From: Anopheles merus
Taxonomy: Eukaryota > Arthropoda > Insecta > Diptera > Culicidae
Reading direction: 5' to 3'
Length of the DNA stretch: 64,000 nt
NCBI RefSeq assembly: GCF_017562075.2
Contig: NW_024427692.1
Span: forward strand, 1-64,000
In this document: one piece after another, positions 50,501 to 60,615 of the stretch
Layout: every line of letters starts with the position of its first letter
How positions within the stretch are numbered: the first letter of the stretch is position 1
Position numbers and translations under genes: made by a program
The notes under the pieces: model-generated
What the model was told of the DNA's origin: nothing
Seen by the model: the letters and a program-made list of their open reading frames with translations, nothing else
Database searches by the model: none

Positions 50501-51613
50501 CACTTTAGATGCATTCCCATTTCAATTAAATGTACCACCCCCGTTTTGCGGGTGCTGGTTGGCCTTCCTGTGTGCTTACCGAGCAAGGATATTGATTGAT
50601 CAATCAGGAGCGCCTTTTTTGTGTTGCTTCCATCTATCCCTTCTCCACCCAAAACAACCGGGTGAACAAATCCTTCAATCGATCGACCTTTTGAGTAGAC
50701 CCTGTGTGCATGCAAAGTAAAAATAATCCAGGAAGTTAGCCCTTTTCTTCGGCTGCTGCTTCCCTTGAAGGCCGATCAATCGTTGTCCCAGCCATTTCTT
50801 TTACTACTTCTAGCCTGCAAAGTGCATGGCAGAGAGAGAGAGAGGGAGAGTGACTAAGAGTGAAGGAGAGTTCTCGTTTTATTCCGTACATTCCACTTGA
50901 TTTGATTGCATGCCACTGCCTCGTGGATGCAGTAGCAAGGACCATTAAAGGATCTCACCGTACCGGAGGTTTTTTGGAGGCTAGCATGAACACCACCACT
51001 CGGCTGGCTGCGTATCTTGTATTGTGTCCAGCTCGGGGGAAAAGAAAAACGGTACGCTCACCGAATCCCCGCCCGCATTCAGGGCCGGTGTGTGTGCTTC
51101 GTCATACTGCCAACACTTCCACCGGCCAGGGCCGTTTCGTGCCCTGCCGGATTGATTAAATGGGTGGATATTGGGTAATAAATTTAGCTGATTTCTTGCA
51201 CCCCGGGAGCGTTCCTCTGCGGAGGCTGAACGTTGCGTGTACCGCTGGACATGCGAGAACATGTGTGTACCGCATGTACGCGTGGTCATCCACAAATCCA
51301 TTTGCAAACATACAGGGAAGACATGACGTATGGATATGACTCACGCAAATGGTACGCGGCACCGTCCGTCCGTTCGCTTCTGTGTTTTTATGGACCGCAA
51401 CACACACGGAAGGCAGACGTTTTGCACCTTTTCTTTTGGGAGAGAGAGAGAGGGTAATGGAATAAAATCTGAAGCAACGGATCGATCGGTTACATACAGC
51501 ACGCCCATGTTATTAGAGCTTGTATGAATTTAATTTACCCGTGCAATCCCTCGATCGGCGGTGATGGGTTAGGAGGTGTAGGAGCCTATTTTATTTTTTT
51601 TTTTTAACTTAAA
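47588..51613. other. Intergenic, no gene seen
   Basis: The block at 47700-48340 is AT-rich and the remainder mixed. The GT- and CA-rich bits are short. No exon with credible borders was recognised. A second candidate barren polyadenylation signal (AATAAA, minus strand) lies at 51614-51619. Confidence 0.45.
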
Positions 51614-51773
51614 TTTATTACACGAATCCTAGCTCTTTAGTCATCTTTCCCAGGGAAGTTAGTCAGGAGTAATTCAATTTAAACTTTCATTCTACTTATA
51701 TTTGAAATTGCAAAACCCTACGCACTATTATTATAATTGTACATAAGCATTTGAATTCCTATGAGCCAGTTGT

Positions 51774-51779
51774 TTTATT
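51774..51779 (-). terminator. Candidate polyadenylation signal of barren
   Basis: AATAAA on the minus strand, about 293 bp after the barren stop codon. Another AATAAA lies at 51614-51619. Which one is used cannot be told. Confidence 0.4.
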
Positions 51780-51946
51780 GTTTAGTTGTACAAACTCATT
51801 ATTACGATAAAAAAGATTCCAAGTTACTGTCTGACATTGTAAACAATCTAAGATGTTTTGAAGACGATACATACATTTTGTACACACAATCATCTCCAGT
51901 GCGCCTCTCCCCAGCCTAAACTCGTTTGTCTATGCTGTGTACACTG

Positions 51947-51965
51947 CCCCCCCCCCCCCCCCCCC
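51947..51965 (+). repeat. Poly-C tract in the barren 3' region
   Basis: Nineteen consecutive C on the plus strand (G in the sense of the barren transcript), 107 bp after the stop codon. If it is transcribed, the 3' UTR would carry a 19-base G run. Its length may be an assembly or polymerase artefact. Confidence 0.8.
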
Positions 51966-52071
51966 AACACTGGTAAATCTTCCTGCTTAGTGTCGTCCCA
52001 ATTTCGTAAAATGCAAAAATGTCTATACATTATCCTATAAATAAAAAAAAAAATGCTATCCAACCCCCGGC

Positions 52072-55000
52072 TCAGTCAGCATCCCCGTCTTCCTCCTTTC
52101 GTATGGTAAAATCGTTCAAATCTTCCTGCCTCCCCAGCAGCAGTGACTTTTCGTTCGCTAAATGCAGCACGGCGTAGAAGGCGAGCGATTTGGAGATGTT
52201 TTCGCTCATCGTTTTGCTGAGCAGCTGGGGCACCTTCCGGTAGAGCGCGCTGAAGGTGATTCTCGTCTCCTCGGGCTGGGTTGGCGGGTGCATCGTGACG
52301 TCCGGTTGCTGGGACGCTGCTGGTTGCTGGGTCGGCGGCGGTCCTACCTCCGCCTGCACGTGCGAGCTGATCACGCGCCAGCAGTTGTACTTCAGTTGCT
52401 TCATGTCGATCACCTTGGCCGTCTTGGCGTACGCTATGTTGATCTTGTGGACCTGGAAAGGCATTCAGTGGCATTGGGTGGTTTGTAGCAGTGATGGGAA
52501 ACATGAAGCTTTCGTAGGAATCGACTTCCGGCTAGCTGCAAAGTTTTCTAAAATCGAATCCGGATAGTTGGTTCGAAATCAGTTTCCGCAATCGATTCCA
52601 GAATCGGCACCGGAATCGGAATCGGCTTCGAACTTAGCTCCGGAATCGGTTATGGAATCGAAAACAGCATCGGCTTCGAAATTGGAGTCGGTTTCGGCAT
52701 CTTCATAATAATAGCCGCAAAGAATCAAAATTTACTTCGATCCATTCTCGAAGAGATTCCCGGACTGATGTCGCTTTTGAAACTTCTTTCAATTCAATAA
52801 CTGATTCTCATTCCACAGCTAATTCAAATTCTTGATTCCGTTATCCAGATTCCGTTACCAAGGCTGCGATTCCCAAATCAATTCCGATTCTGATCGCGGA
52901 ATCGATTCCAGAGCTGACTCAGGAATCGGCTACGGAGTCAACTTCGGAATTGGATTAGGAATCAACTCTGGAATCGGCTCCGGAGTCAATTCCGGAATCG
53001 GGTCCAGAGTCAACTCCGGAATCGGAATCGGCTTCGGGATCGGCTCCGGAATCGGAATCGGAATCGGCTTCGGGATCGGCTCCGGAATCGGAATCGGCTC
53101 TGGAATGGATTCCGAACACAGATTCGGAATCGGGTAGGGCCTATTACGAGCTCCCACCACTAGTTCATAGAATAGAATGTAAGGCCTCGCCTTCCTACCT
53201 TATCCGGTGCACCCTGGAACTCGGTAGAGATTGCATCGAGCCCAACGGTCGCATTCATCGTTTTATCCTTTTCGTGCGGCTCCTCCGCCGGTCCACCGTT
53301 GTCGTGGTCCATCTGGCTAAAGCCACCATCGTCATGGTTCATCATCATGTCATTATCACCGCCATCGTTCTAAATGAAGGCAGAGGAGGCGCGATTAATT
53401 TAAACTCCATTTTGGTGACAAACAACCCAACACTCATCTTACCGTGTCATTGCTGCAGGAAATCTGATCGTCTCCACCGTCACAGTTGTACTCCTCCGAC
53501 GGTGCGTGGTTCGGGGCCCCGTAGTCCGGCATGCTCAGCCCCCGGGCGTACTTGTACAGATCGAACCGCTTCGGATCGATCTTGTAATCGGTGGGCAGCT
53601 TCAGCTTTTTCGACTCCCACTTCTTGCACACCAAGCTCTTCAGATGCGTGATGCCCCTGATCGGTCGGTTGGGGTTGTACTCCTGGAACAGAGTCTCCGT
53701 CACGCTCAGCACATCGTCCAGCGTGTCCGGTTCGAACGTTTTCTTACGCCGTCCGACCGCTCGTCCCTTTGCCGCGGTCGACGACGCTTGCGAGGCCGTA
53801 TCGCTTGGCGGCGGGGCCATCGTCGAGCGGGGTCGCATCGAGCGCTTAAACTTCCAGTGCGCCGGGCCGGCCCAAAACTGCGAAATGTTGTCGAGCGGCC
53901 GGTACGAGTACTCCAGGTGCGAGCTGGTCGTATCGAGGGGTCGCATATCCTCGATCACCACCGTTTTGCGCATCAGCCCCTTGCACTGTTCCAGCGCCAG
54001 CTCGTCATCCTCCGCAAAGTCGTCGTTGCCGTCGATGTCCTTCGCATCGTAGTCAAGTATGAACGCGTCACCGGACGGTACCGGTTCCACCTCCGCATTG
54101 ATGTCAAAGTGTACGTCCAGCGCGGACCGGTTCAGCAGCGCGGCGCTGTGATCGCGTGCCTCCACATCGTCCATGTGCGCGTCGAGCGAGGTCCGGTTGG
54201 TGCGCGAGTCCTCCTCGTCCTCATCGGCCTCGGCCGGTGCATCCGTGATGAGGTAGCCGGACCGCAGCGTGCGCAGCAGATTGTTCGGCCCGAGGGGCAA
54301 AAAGCGCATCGTGCTGCATTCCAGCCCCTCGTACGTCTCGGGCACACCGTCCAGATCGAGCTCGGGCGATGGCGCCGGATCCCAGAACGCGTAGTCCATG
54401 CCGAGCCGCAGCTCCGACTGCTTCGTCGGCACGATGTTCTGCATCAGCCGGCTCGAGCTGTTCACGTCACCGACGACCGAGTTCAGCTTGGCGAAGAACG
54501 GATCCATGAACGGGTTCGTGTCCAGCGGACCGTTGATCGAGTCTTTCGATTTCGTGATCGTGCTGACCACCTTGCGGGTGCGCTTCTTCCTTGCCTTCGG
54601 CTGCTGGGTGACGGTCTGCTCGTTCTCCTTGTTGCCGCCCCCTTCGCCACCCTCGGCCATCGACTGGTCGCCCGCATTGCCTTCGCCTCCCGCCTCCTCG
54701 TCGTCCTGGTCGGCGGGATTGTTGTTCATGGCGCGGGCCGTTTGACGCGTCAGCTCCGAGCACATGCGCATCACGTCCGTGTGCACGGAGTCGACCCGCA
54801 GCCCGTACACCTTGGTCGATGCTTCCAGCGTGGAGCCGGCTACCTGGAAGTTCTGCAGCGATTTCGAATGCCGGGACATGAGCGTCGCGAAGCTGTCGAT
54901 GATCGTGAGCGACCAGGCATTTTCTTTGCTCATTTTCTGCAAACAGAGACACACACACGTTAATACACGGCACATTTACACCGACTTGCGCATGCGCGCA

Positions 55001-55315
55001 CCGCTTCTCACATTGTCCGAGTACAGCTTCAAACACATCTTGATGTTTTCATTTTCCTCCACGGCGCTTGTGGAATCGTTGAGCGTAACCTCCGAACGTC
55101 TGCTTCTTCGTTCGGCTTCATCGTCGTTTGCGGCCTAAAAATGTGGAACGGGTTTAATAACACGTTTTGTAGACACACAGCGAAGTGCGCTAAAAAAAAA
55201 AACAGACGCCACCCTCCCGGGTCGTGTTTACCTCCCGGACAACAACAGACTGCGGTGTGCGGAACAGACGCGACGCGTCCGATTTACGGAGCGGTGTGCT
55301 GGTGTACGAACTCAT
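52072..55315 (-). CDS. barr: Condensin I kleisin subunit, barren / CAP-H
   Basis: Five exons (55315-55232, 55134-55012, 54936-53443, 53369-53199, 52452-52072), all in phase 0 with GT-AG borders, give 750 aa, close to the family's length. The kleisin bridges the SMC2 and SMC4 heads of condensin I and recruits the HEAT subunits, compacting chromosomes in mitosis. The N-terminal kleisin region spans exons 2-3 (IKMCLKLYSDN, then KENAWSLTIIDSF and the helix to about residue 131). It is followed by an acidic linker, a basic KARKKRTRK stretch (about 183-191) that may be a nuclear signal, and acidic middle segments. The C-terminal SMC-binding winged helix lies in exon 5 (YAKTAKVIDMKQLKYNCW, then LLSKTMSENISKSLAFYAVLHLANEKSLLL). 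Exon 4 is Asp/Asn/Met-rich. Exon 1 is short (28 codons, MSSYTSTPLRKSD). Intron 4 holds a satellite-bearing mobile element. Two TTGGCGGTT-like sites at about 55483 and 55520 resemble E2F sites. Confidence 0.96.
52489..53162 (-). mobile_element. Satellite-bearing hAT-like element, copy C, inside barren intron 4
   Basis: The 674-bp element begins CAGTGATGGGAAACATG at 52489. At its other end, read on the minus strand, it begins TAGTGGTGGGAGCTCG, the same terminal sequence as the element at 31007. The flanks are GTTTGTAG (52481-52488) and GTTCATAG (53163-53170), an 8-bp duplication with 6 of 8 matches. The interior is made of GGAATC/GGCTCC 6- and 12-mers on both sides of a core (about 52695-52835). 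That core aligns with the core of the 31007-31852 element read on the minus strand, with shared words such as CGGTTTCGG, TTCCCGGACT, TTTCAATTCAA and ATTCTCATTCC. It fills nearly all of barren intron 4 (52453-53198). Confidence 0.82.
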
Positions 55316-55530
55316 CGGGGGATCGGTTGAGCTAAACGCTTACACTTTGCAACAATCGAAATTATCCTAGCTAATGCATCAATTACTATTACAAACAACC
55401 GACAATTACTGGCACTGCGCCGCTTCCTATTGCTCTGTGGGGCGTAAACAAACGCGAGACGCTCTCGTGCCTGACATAAATGGCGGTTGGGAAAATTGAA
55501 CGCAGTGTGGCCAGATTATTTTGGCGGTTT

Positions 55531-56182
55531 TCGGTAGGCGCATCAAAATTTTATCGGTAGTTGTCGGTAGGTTAAAACTCGAAACTTAAAAGAAGTACAA
55601 GCGAAAGAAGTGTTAAGCAGGATGGAATTGAAATTGGAATTCTAAGCCAAAGAAGGACTAAGATGCACTTTTTTTGTGGTGACAAGTTCTTTTTCTAGGG
55701 GCTCTACGCGACCGCTTAGGGCCGCAGCAGTGCTCCTTGGATACGATTTTATCGTACGTGCTGTCATTTGATTTTCGCTCGATGATTTACATTGATTTAA
55801 TTGTTTGGCTAAGTTTTGTAGTTCAATGATTAAAAAATTGAGATTTTTTCCTTCAAACCCTAGATATATATATGATTTTCTTTGACGAGCAATTCTCGGA
55901 ATCCACGCAACTGACATTTTCTACTTATTATGAACATTACATTTTAACGGATAAAAATAAAAAGTACCAGGCAAACAAACGTGCATCAGCGCGATAAGTA
56001 ACAAATGAGGTTAGCAATCCTTGAATCCTTGCATCCCAAGCGTCACAGATTAAGCTTAAACTACTGAAAAATCAAATATCTGTGATTTTCGGTAGGATAA
56101 ATGGAAAATCGGTAGTTTTAGGAGGCTTATCTGTGAATCGGTAGGCATATGAAAAATCGGTAGGAATACAGATAAATCGGTA
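55531..56182 (+). repeat. Dispersed TCGGTAG motif cluster
   Basis: TCGGTAG occurs on the plus strand at 55531, 55554, 55564, 56089, 56109, 56138 and 56157, and TCGGTA at 56177, often preceded by AAA or TTT. All copies share one orientation, and there are none in the gap between about 55571 and 56088. Spacing is irregular (10-29 bp within clusters). It sits directly upstream of barren. It could be a decayed tandem repeat or a cluster of protein-binding sites. Confidence 0.6.
55642..55917 (-). CDS. Small open reading frame upstream of barren, unrecognised
   Basis: A 91-aa minus-strand frame with a true ATG (context GAAAATGT), lying between the two TCGGTAG clusters and about 330 bp upstream of the barren start on the same strand. 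The product would be basic, beginning MSVAWIPRIARQRK, with a leucine/asparagine-rich helix (LIIELQNLAKQLNQ) and no signal peptide or domain I recognise. It is embedded in AT-rich sequence where chance frames of this size are less common, but there is no other support for translation. It could equally be a chance frame or part of a decayed element. Confidence 0.2.
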   Translation of the reverse strand: MSVAWIPRIARQRKSYIYLGFEGKNLNFLIIELQNLAKQLNQCKSSSENQMTARTIKSYPRSTAAALSGRVEPLEKELVTTKKVHLSPSLA

Positions 56183-56242
56183 TTTCTGGTCACTCTGATT
56201 GAACGGCTGTCAACGCGCAACGCAAACGCATGTGGCGACGTG

Positions 56243-56257
56243 AGCGCCCTCTGGTGC
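56243..56257 (-). promoter_or_regulatory. CTCF-like binding site
   Basis: On the minus strand the 15 bases read GCACCAGAGGGCGCT. They match the widely conserved CTCF core (CCACYAGRGGGCGCT) at 14 of 15 positions. The site lies about 930 bp upstream of the barren start, in a short GC-rich island (56205-56275) inside AT-rich DNA. Mosquitoes have a CTCF orthologue. An insulator or architectural role is inferred only. Confidence 0.55.
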
Positions 56258-57316
56258 GGAAACAAACTCCCCTGCTTGCTGTCAGTTTTGAATTGGTTGT
56301 TTTGGTGGATTCGCATGCGCTGAAGAGTATTGTGGCAAATTGGACGAAATGTGTGAATTAAAATGTGTTAAATTAGTTCTGGGCAGTTTTTCAACATTAT
56401 TCATAGGCTTTTGTATTCGGTTTACATGGATAAAACGTGGAAGTCCGTTCCAACAGCTCAAGCCAGTCCCTTGTTGTGCGATCTGGTACGATGTGGTGCA
56501 CAGGGGTGTCAAACCTTTTGTTTGGTAAATTGAAATTGTCGGTTTAAATAAACAAACATAAACTAAGATAATACTATTAAAATAATAATATCGTTTGTGA
56601 TAAAACATAAAAACTACTGTTTTAGCATGCTCAAATTATTTTTTTTTCAAATTGGAATATATTTTAACTTTGCTTAAACTTTCAGTTATTGTTCTTGTGA
56701 TTTAAAAATTATTCGTTATTCCTTTAAATCAATCCCAAAGCTTACCATGCGAGTCAATTCCTGCAACAAAGGAGTGAGCGCTTACGTATGTTCTTTTAGG
56801 ATTCTTTGCCTTCAAAGCCTACTGTTACTTTTGGCGATTTCACTACCCTAAAAGCCCTTTCATACTGGGTGTGAAACGGTTCTACCGTATTTTGGTAAAT
56901 CAACCTAGCCATCGTCAATCTCATCGTGTGGTTTGTAGCGAAAAAACTTGTTCTTCCATTTTTTGTAAAATGGCGAGACTTGCCCCACTCTTAGTGCAGT
57001 AAGTGACGAAGAAATTCAAGTTAAATAGTGACAGCTTGGTTATATTTAATTAAACACTGAATTAATTTTTGAAACTGCTCGTATCGTGTAAGCAGCATCT
57101 ACCCAGGGCCTTGTTGCAGAGTTATTGTATAAGGTAACAACGCCTGAATTCCTTCCGATACTACTTTAATTTTTGTGTGCAAATTTCACGCCTCGTACAC
57201 TTTCACTAATGCTTTCCCCCTTCTATAATTTTATTTTTCGTTTTAGGTAAGTCTGGTTCATGCAATTACACACCTTTTTCCAAGTTCTGGTCCGGTGCGC
57301 CCTGGTTCAGGAGGTG
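56258..57316. other. Intergenic, no gene seen
   Basis: AT-rich DNA. A CAGGGGTGTCAAACCTTTTG word near 56499 resembles a hAT-type terminus, but no second end was found. No gene was recognised. Confidence 0.45.
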
Positions 57317-57324
57317 GTATGTGT

Positions 57325-58003
57325 TAGTGATGGGTAAAGCTAGCAAAAATCCGTAGTCGACTCCGATTCGACTACAATAATTTTGGAATCGACTCCGGAA
57401 GGCAGGCCTGCTCAGCATTATCTGGAGTCGTTCGGAGTCGTCCGGAATCGGTTGGAGTCGAAGTCCCCCGGAGTTAACCTTCGAAACAAAGGCCTGTATA
57501 CGAAGTGCACACACAAAGTGAAAGTAAAAAAAAACAAGACGAAAAGAAATGCCTGATCATAAGCTGAATACACCGGACGGCTCCTGTTGACTCCGACCGA
57601 CTCCGATTCCGGTCGACTTCAGACGACACCAAACGACTCCGAATGACTCCGAACGACTCTAGACGACTCCGAACGACTTTAGACGACTCCGCACGACTCC
57701 TGACGATTCTGAACAACTCCTGACGACTCCAGACGACTCCAGACGACTCCGGATGACTCCGGACGACTTCGACTCCAAACGACTCCTGACGATTCCGAAC
57801 AACTCCAGACGACTCCGGACGACTCCGGATGACTCCGGACGACTCCGGACAGCTCTGAATGACTCTGGACGACTCCGGACGTCTCTGGACGACTCCGAAT
57901 CCGAGCGGAACTAGTGGTTCAGATTTTGACGGAGTCGGAATTCGACTAGCAATAACCAGAGTCGGATCGGAATCGTGGGTGCGCTCCAAAGAGCACATCA
58001 CTA
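57325..58003 (+). mobile_element. Satellite-bearing foldback hAT-like element, copy D (GACTCCGGAC arrays)
   Basis: The 679-bp element begins TAGTGATGGGTAAAGC and ends GAGCACATCACTA. It is flanked by GTATGTGT (57317-57324) and GTATGTTT (58004-58011), 7 of 8 identical. The left arm is short (about 57360-57475) with GGAGTCG units. The right arm (about 57580-57900) has the inverse orientation, ACGACTCCGG-like 10-mers. A unique core of about 105 bp separates the arms. The repeat unit matches the subterminal GACTCCGACTCCGG blocks of the element at 39823, tying the two together. It is non-coding; the Pro/Ser/Arg frames are array artefacts. Confidence 0.85.
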
Positions 58004-58011
58004 GTATGTTT

Positions 58012-60333
58012 CGTTTCATCAAAAAGTGTTACCAGCGTGCAACGAAACGCACATCACACGTGTCTTAACCACATTCAACATAGCGTAGTAATTTAATCTC
58101 TTCCTCTTCGGCGAGTTCTCCTTCAACAGAGAGAGAGGTGGTTAAATTTTTCCCATATTTCATAGTTCTTGCAAAAGGAGAGGAGAGGGTGTAGCGCAAC
58201 CGAGTACCCAACATACGGCTAATTACAATGCCGAAATGTTGTTACAAATATCCGGCACACGTGGTGCACACAAATTTGTCAGGAGTTTCTTTGTTGTCCT
58301 CCCCATTGCTTGAATACCTTGAATACACCGATACAATCGGACTCGCCCGAAACGGCACAACTCAGCGGTGGAAGGAATTCCGACAGCGATGTAGATACTT
58401 TCGTGGGGAATTTCGCACCATTTCGAGATGCGAGACATGGTGGGGGTGGTGGTGGTGTTGGTGGTATGTCTTCCGGTACGCTTTAGTAGACTGCATCTTT
58501 CAGTGCTTGCAGCAGCGTTCCTAACCGGCACCATACAACAGCTTGATTGTTGGAGGGAAAAGTTTGCCGCATTAAAAATTCATTATTTTTTACATCACCC
58601 GAGAAAGTAAAGGGTGTGTGTGTGCGCGCGCTTGGGATGCAGCAGCACTCAGTGCCGGGTACCAACAGGTGTACCACGGTGCTGTATTCTGTATCCGGAA
58701 ACTTTCCTGTTTGCAAAGGGGAAGAAAATAGCACTCGTTCACTTCGCGAAGGTGTGCTGTCAGGACACAAACACACTCGCCCGAGAAGGGTAAAACTTTT
58801 CCGTTTTGCTGCAGAAGAAAAAGCAAAAAAAAAAAATAATCCGAAAAAGAAGTGAAGATTCGTTTTTGCTGCATAAAGCTATGTAACACACTACCGCTTC
58901 CGCTGGTTGGCGATGCATTTCCCCAAGAAAACGGAGATTGTTTTTCCTTCAGCTAAAATGCGATGTTCACTCCAGATTACTGCTGAACAATTTAAATTTA
59001 GCACCAAGCAGAAAGAAATACTCGCCAAAAGTGTCTTGCCAATAGGAAGTTTTGTTGCGGTTGGCAGAAGCGTTGGAAAGCGTCTCGCCCGAAATGCTAT
59101 GAATAATGAAAAATAAAATCGTTCCCCATCGAGCAAAATTCATGTGAATGGCAGCCAAGATATGTTCACACACAAAAAAAACCCCATTTCGGACAATTCG
59201 GGCCTGCACGTCACAGGTTTGCTCTCAAGATTCAAGTGAAGCCTCTTACGAACAATGGGGAAAAAGACCTCGGCTGCCCTAAACCGAAAAAACCAAAGAT
59301 GGACAAAAAAAAAAGCCTGCAGTGTGCGAAAAGCGCCAACGGAAACGAAGAATTGAACCACTAGCGAAAGCAGCAAGTCCAATGTCACTGCCCGAGTAGG
59401 ACGTCTAACGTAAAGCCTGTCAGCTTGACAATGGGTGAGTGCCATTCTGCTGCTGCTGCTGGGCCGTCCTCCGGTTCACTTCGGTCACCGTCCTGTGGAC
59501 GAACTTCGGCAGCCAGCCAGCCAGTTCCCGGGAACACACTGACACACTAGCGTGGAATGGGTGCGTAAATTCAATTGTGTTAAGAAGATTAAAACTTCCC
59601 ATTCAGTCGAACGGAATAATCGGATGCTTTTCTTTACGACTCAATATTCGTCCACGAGCGTCACCACGCGGGATACTGGAGGGAACCGTTCGGAGAAAAC
59701 TATCATCTCCCGGCCTTTAAGAGGCTGTCCCGGTGAAAAGGTGCACCATTCGGAGAGGGGGAAAGTGGCGCACGGGTGTATGATTTAGTGTCGCTTCTGC
59801 TTCTAATAATCGTCGTAAAAAAAAAAGGAGCGTTGCGGAAGATTGCTGACAGGTTTGGTGCTGACGCACACCCGCTTAAAATCGCTCCCTTCTGCAGCTA
59901 CTGCTGCTGCACTTCTAAACCCTCCTGACAGAGTTGGCCACCTTGCCTGCGTGTTTAATTCAATTAAGATATCAAAATATAACGCGCGACGGCATCCCGC
60001 AGAGGCGAAGCACCGATTCAGGCGCCCGCTGCGCTGCGGACATTGCGAAAATTTGATGGAAATCTCGCAGCGAGTACAGCGGGCGAAGCAGGAAGTAAAT
60101 CTGGCCGTGAGAAAGTGGCTACTTGCAGTTTGTGCTGACATTGTGGTGCGCGGGTGCGTATCTGAACCCGGTGGGCGCGCAAACGGGGCTGAATTTATGG
60201 CGGATTAGTGCTTCGGGTTGGAATGGAACACGCGTTGCAGAGATCTCGCTTGAGATACGCTAGAGAGATCATGGAGAGATGATGGAACAACGCGATAGAG
60301 CAGCGTGATTTTACGATGCGCCGAATGGTGTGT
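58012..60333. other. Intergenic, no gene seen
   Basis: Mixed DNA with short GGT/GTG and CTG tracts (58440-58460, 59448-59462). Several frames are open through GC-rich parts, but none has a domain or paired splice sites. Confidence 0.45.
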
Positions 60334-60612
60334 TTAAAATGGTGCCGGAAATCTATATAAAAACGAATGCTTTATAACCTCTTTCTCGTGTCTTTTCGTA
60401 GATTTGGAGCAATATGTGCAATCGGTCTGCTTTAAGTTGAAGAAGACACGCTTAAAGTGATGCACCGACGACCGATCGATGGACATGCTTGCCAAGAGAG
60501 TCTCAGAAAAATCCCGGAAAATGTGTTTTAATGATCTGAACATTTGCTCCTGGACGTGTTCATCTACTTCTACCTCATCTCTAGCAATGCCCGATAATCC
60601 TGGAACTAACGC
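60334..60612 (-). pseudogene. Possible coding relic or orphan exon, unrecognised
   Basis: A minus-strand frame opens after a TGA at about 60614 and runs about 90 codons. It translates to a protein-like, helix-favouring sequence rich in Asp/Glu, Phe and His, for example DEHVQEQMFRSLKHIF and RDFSETLLASMS, with a CTYC pair near the end. The first ATG lies mid-frame. There is no signal peptide, no clear acceptor, and I recognise no family. It is either a chance frame, an isolated exon or the remnant of a gene. Confidence 0.2.
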
Positions 60613-60615
60613 CAA

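Noticed and set aside
53506..54963. 485-codon plus-strand open frame
   Set aside because: Antisense shadow of the GC-rich barren exon 3; arginine/histidine-rich with no domain, while the minus strand encodes a clear condensin subunit.
56495..56520. CAGGGGTGTCAAACC word resembling a hAT terminus
   Set aside because: No partner end or target duplication was found, and the match is short.
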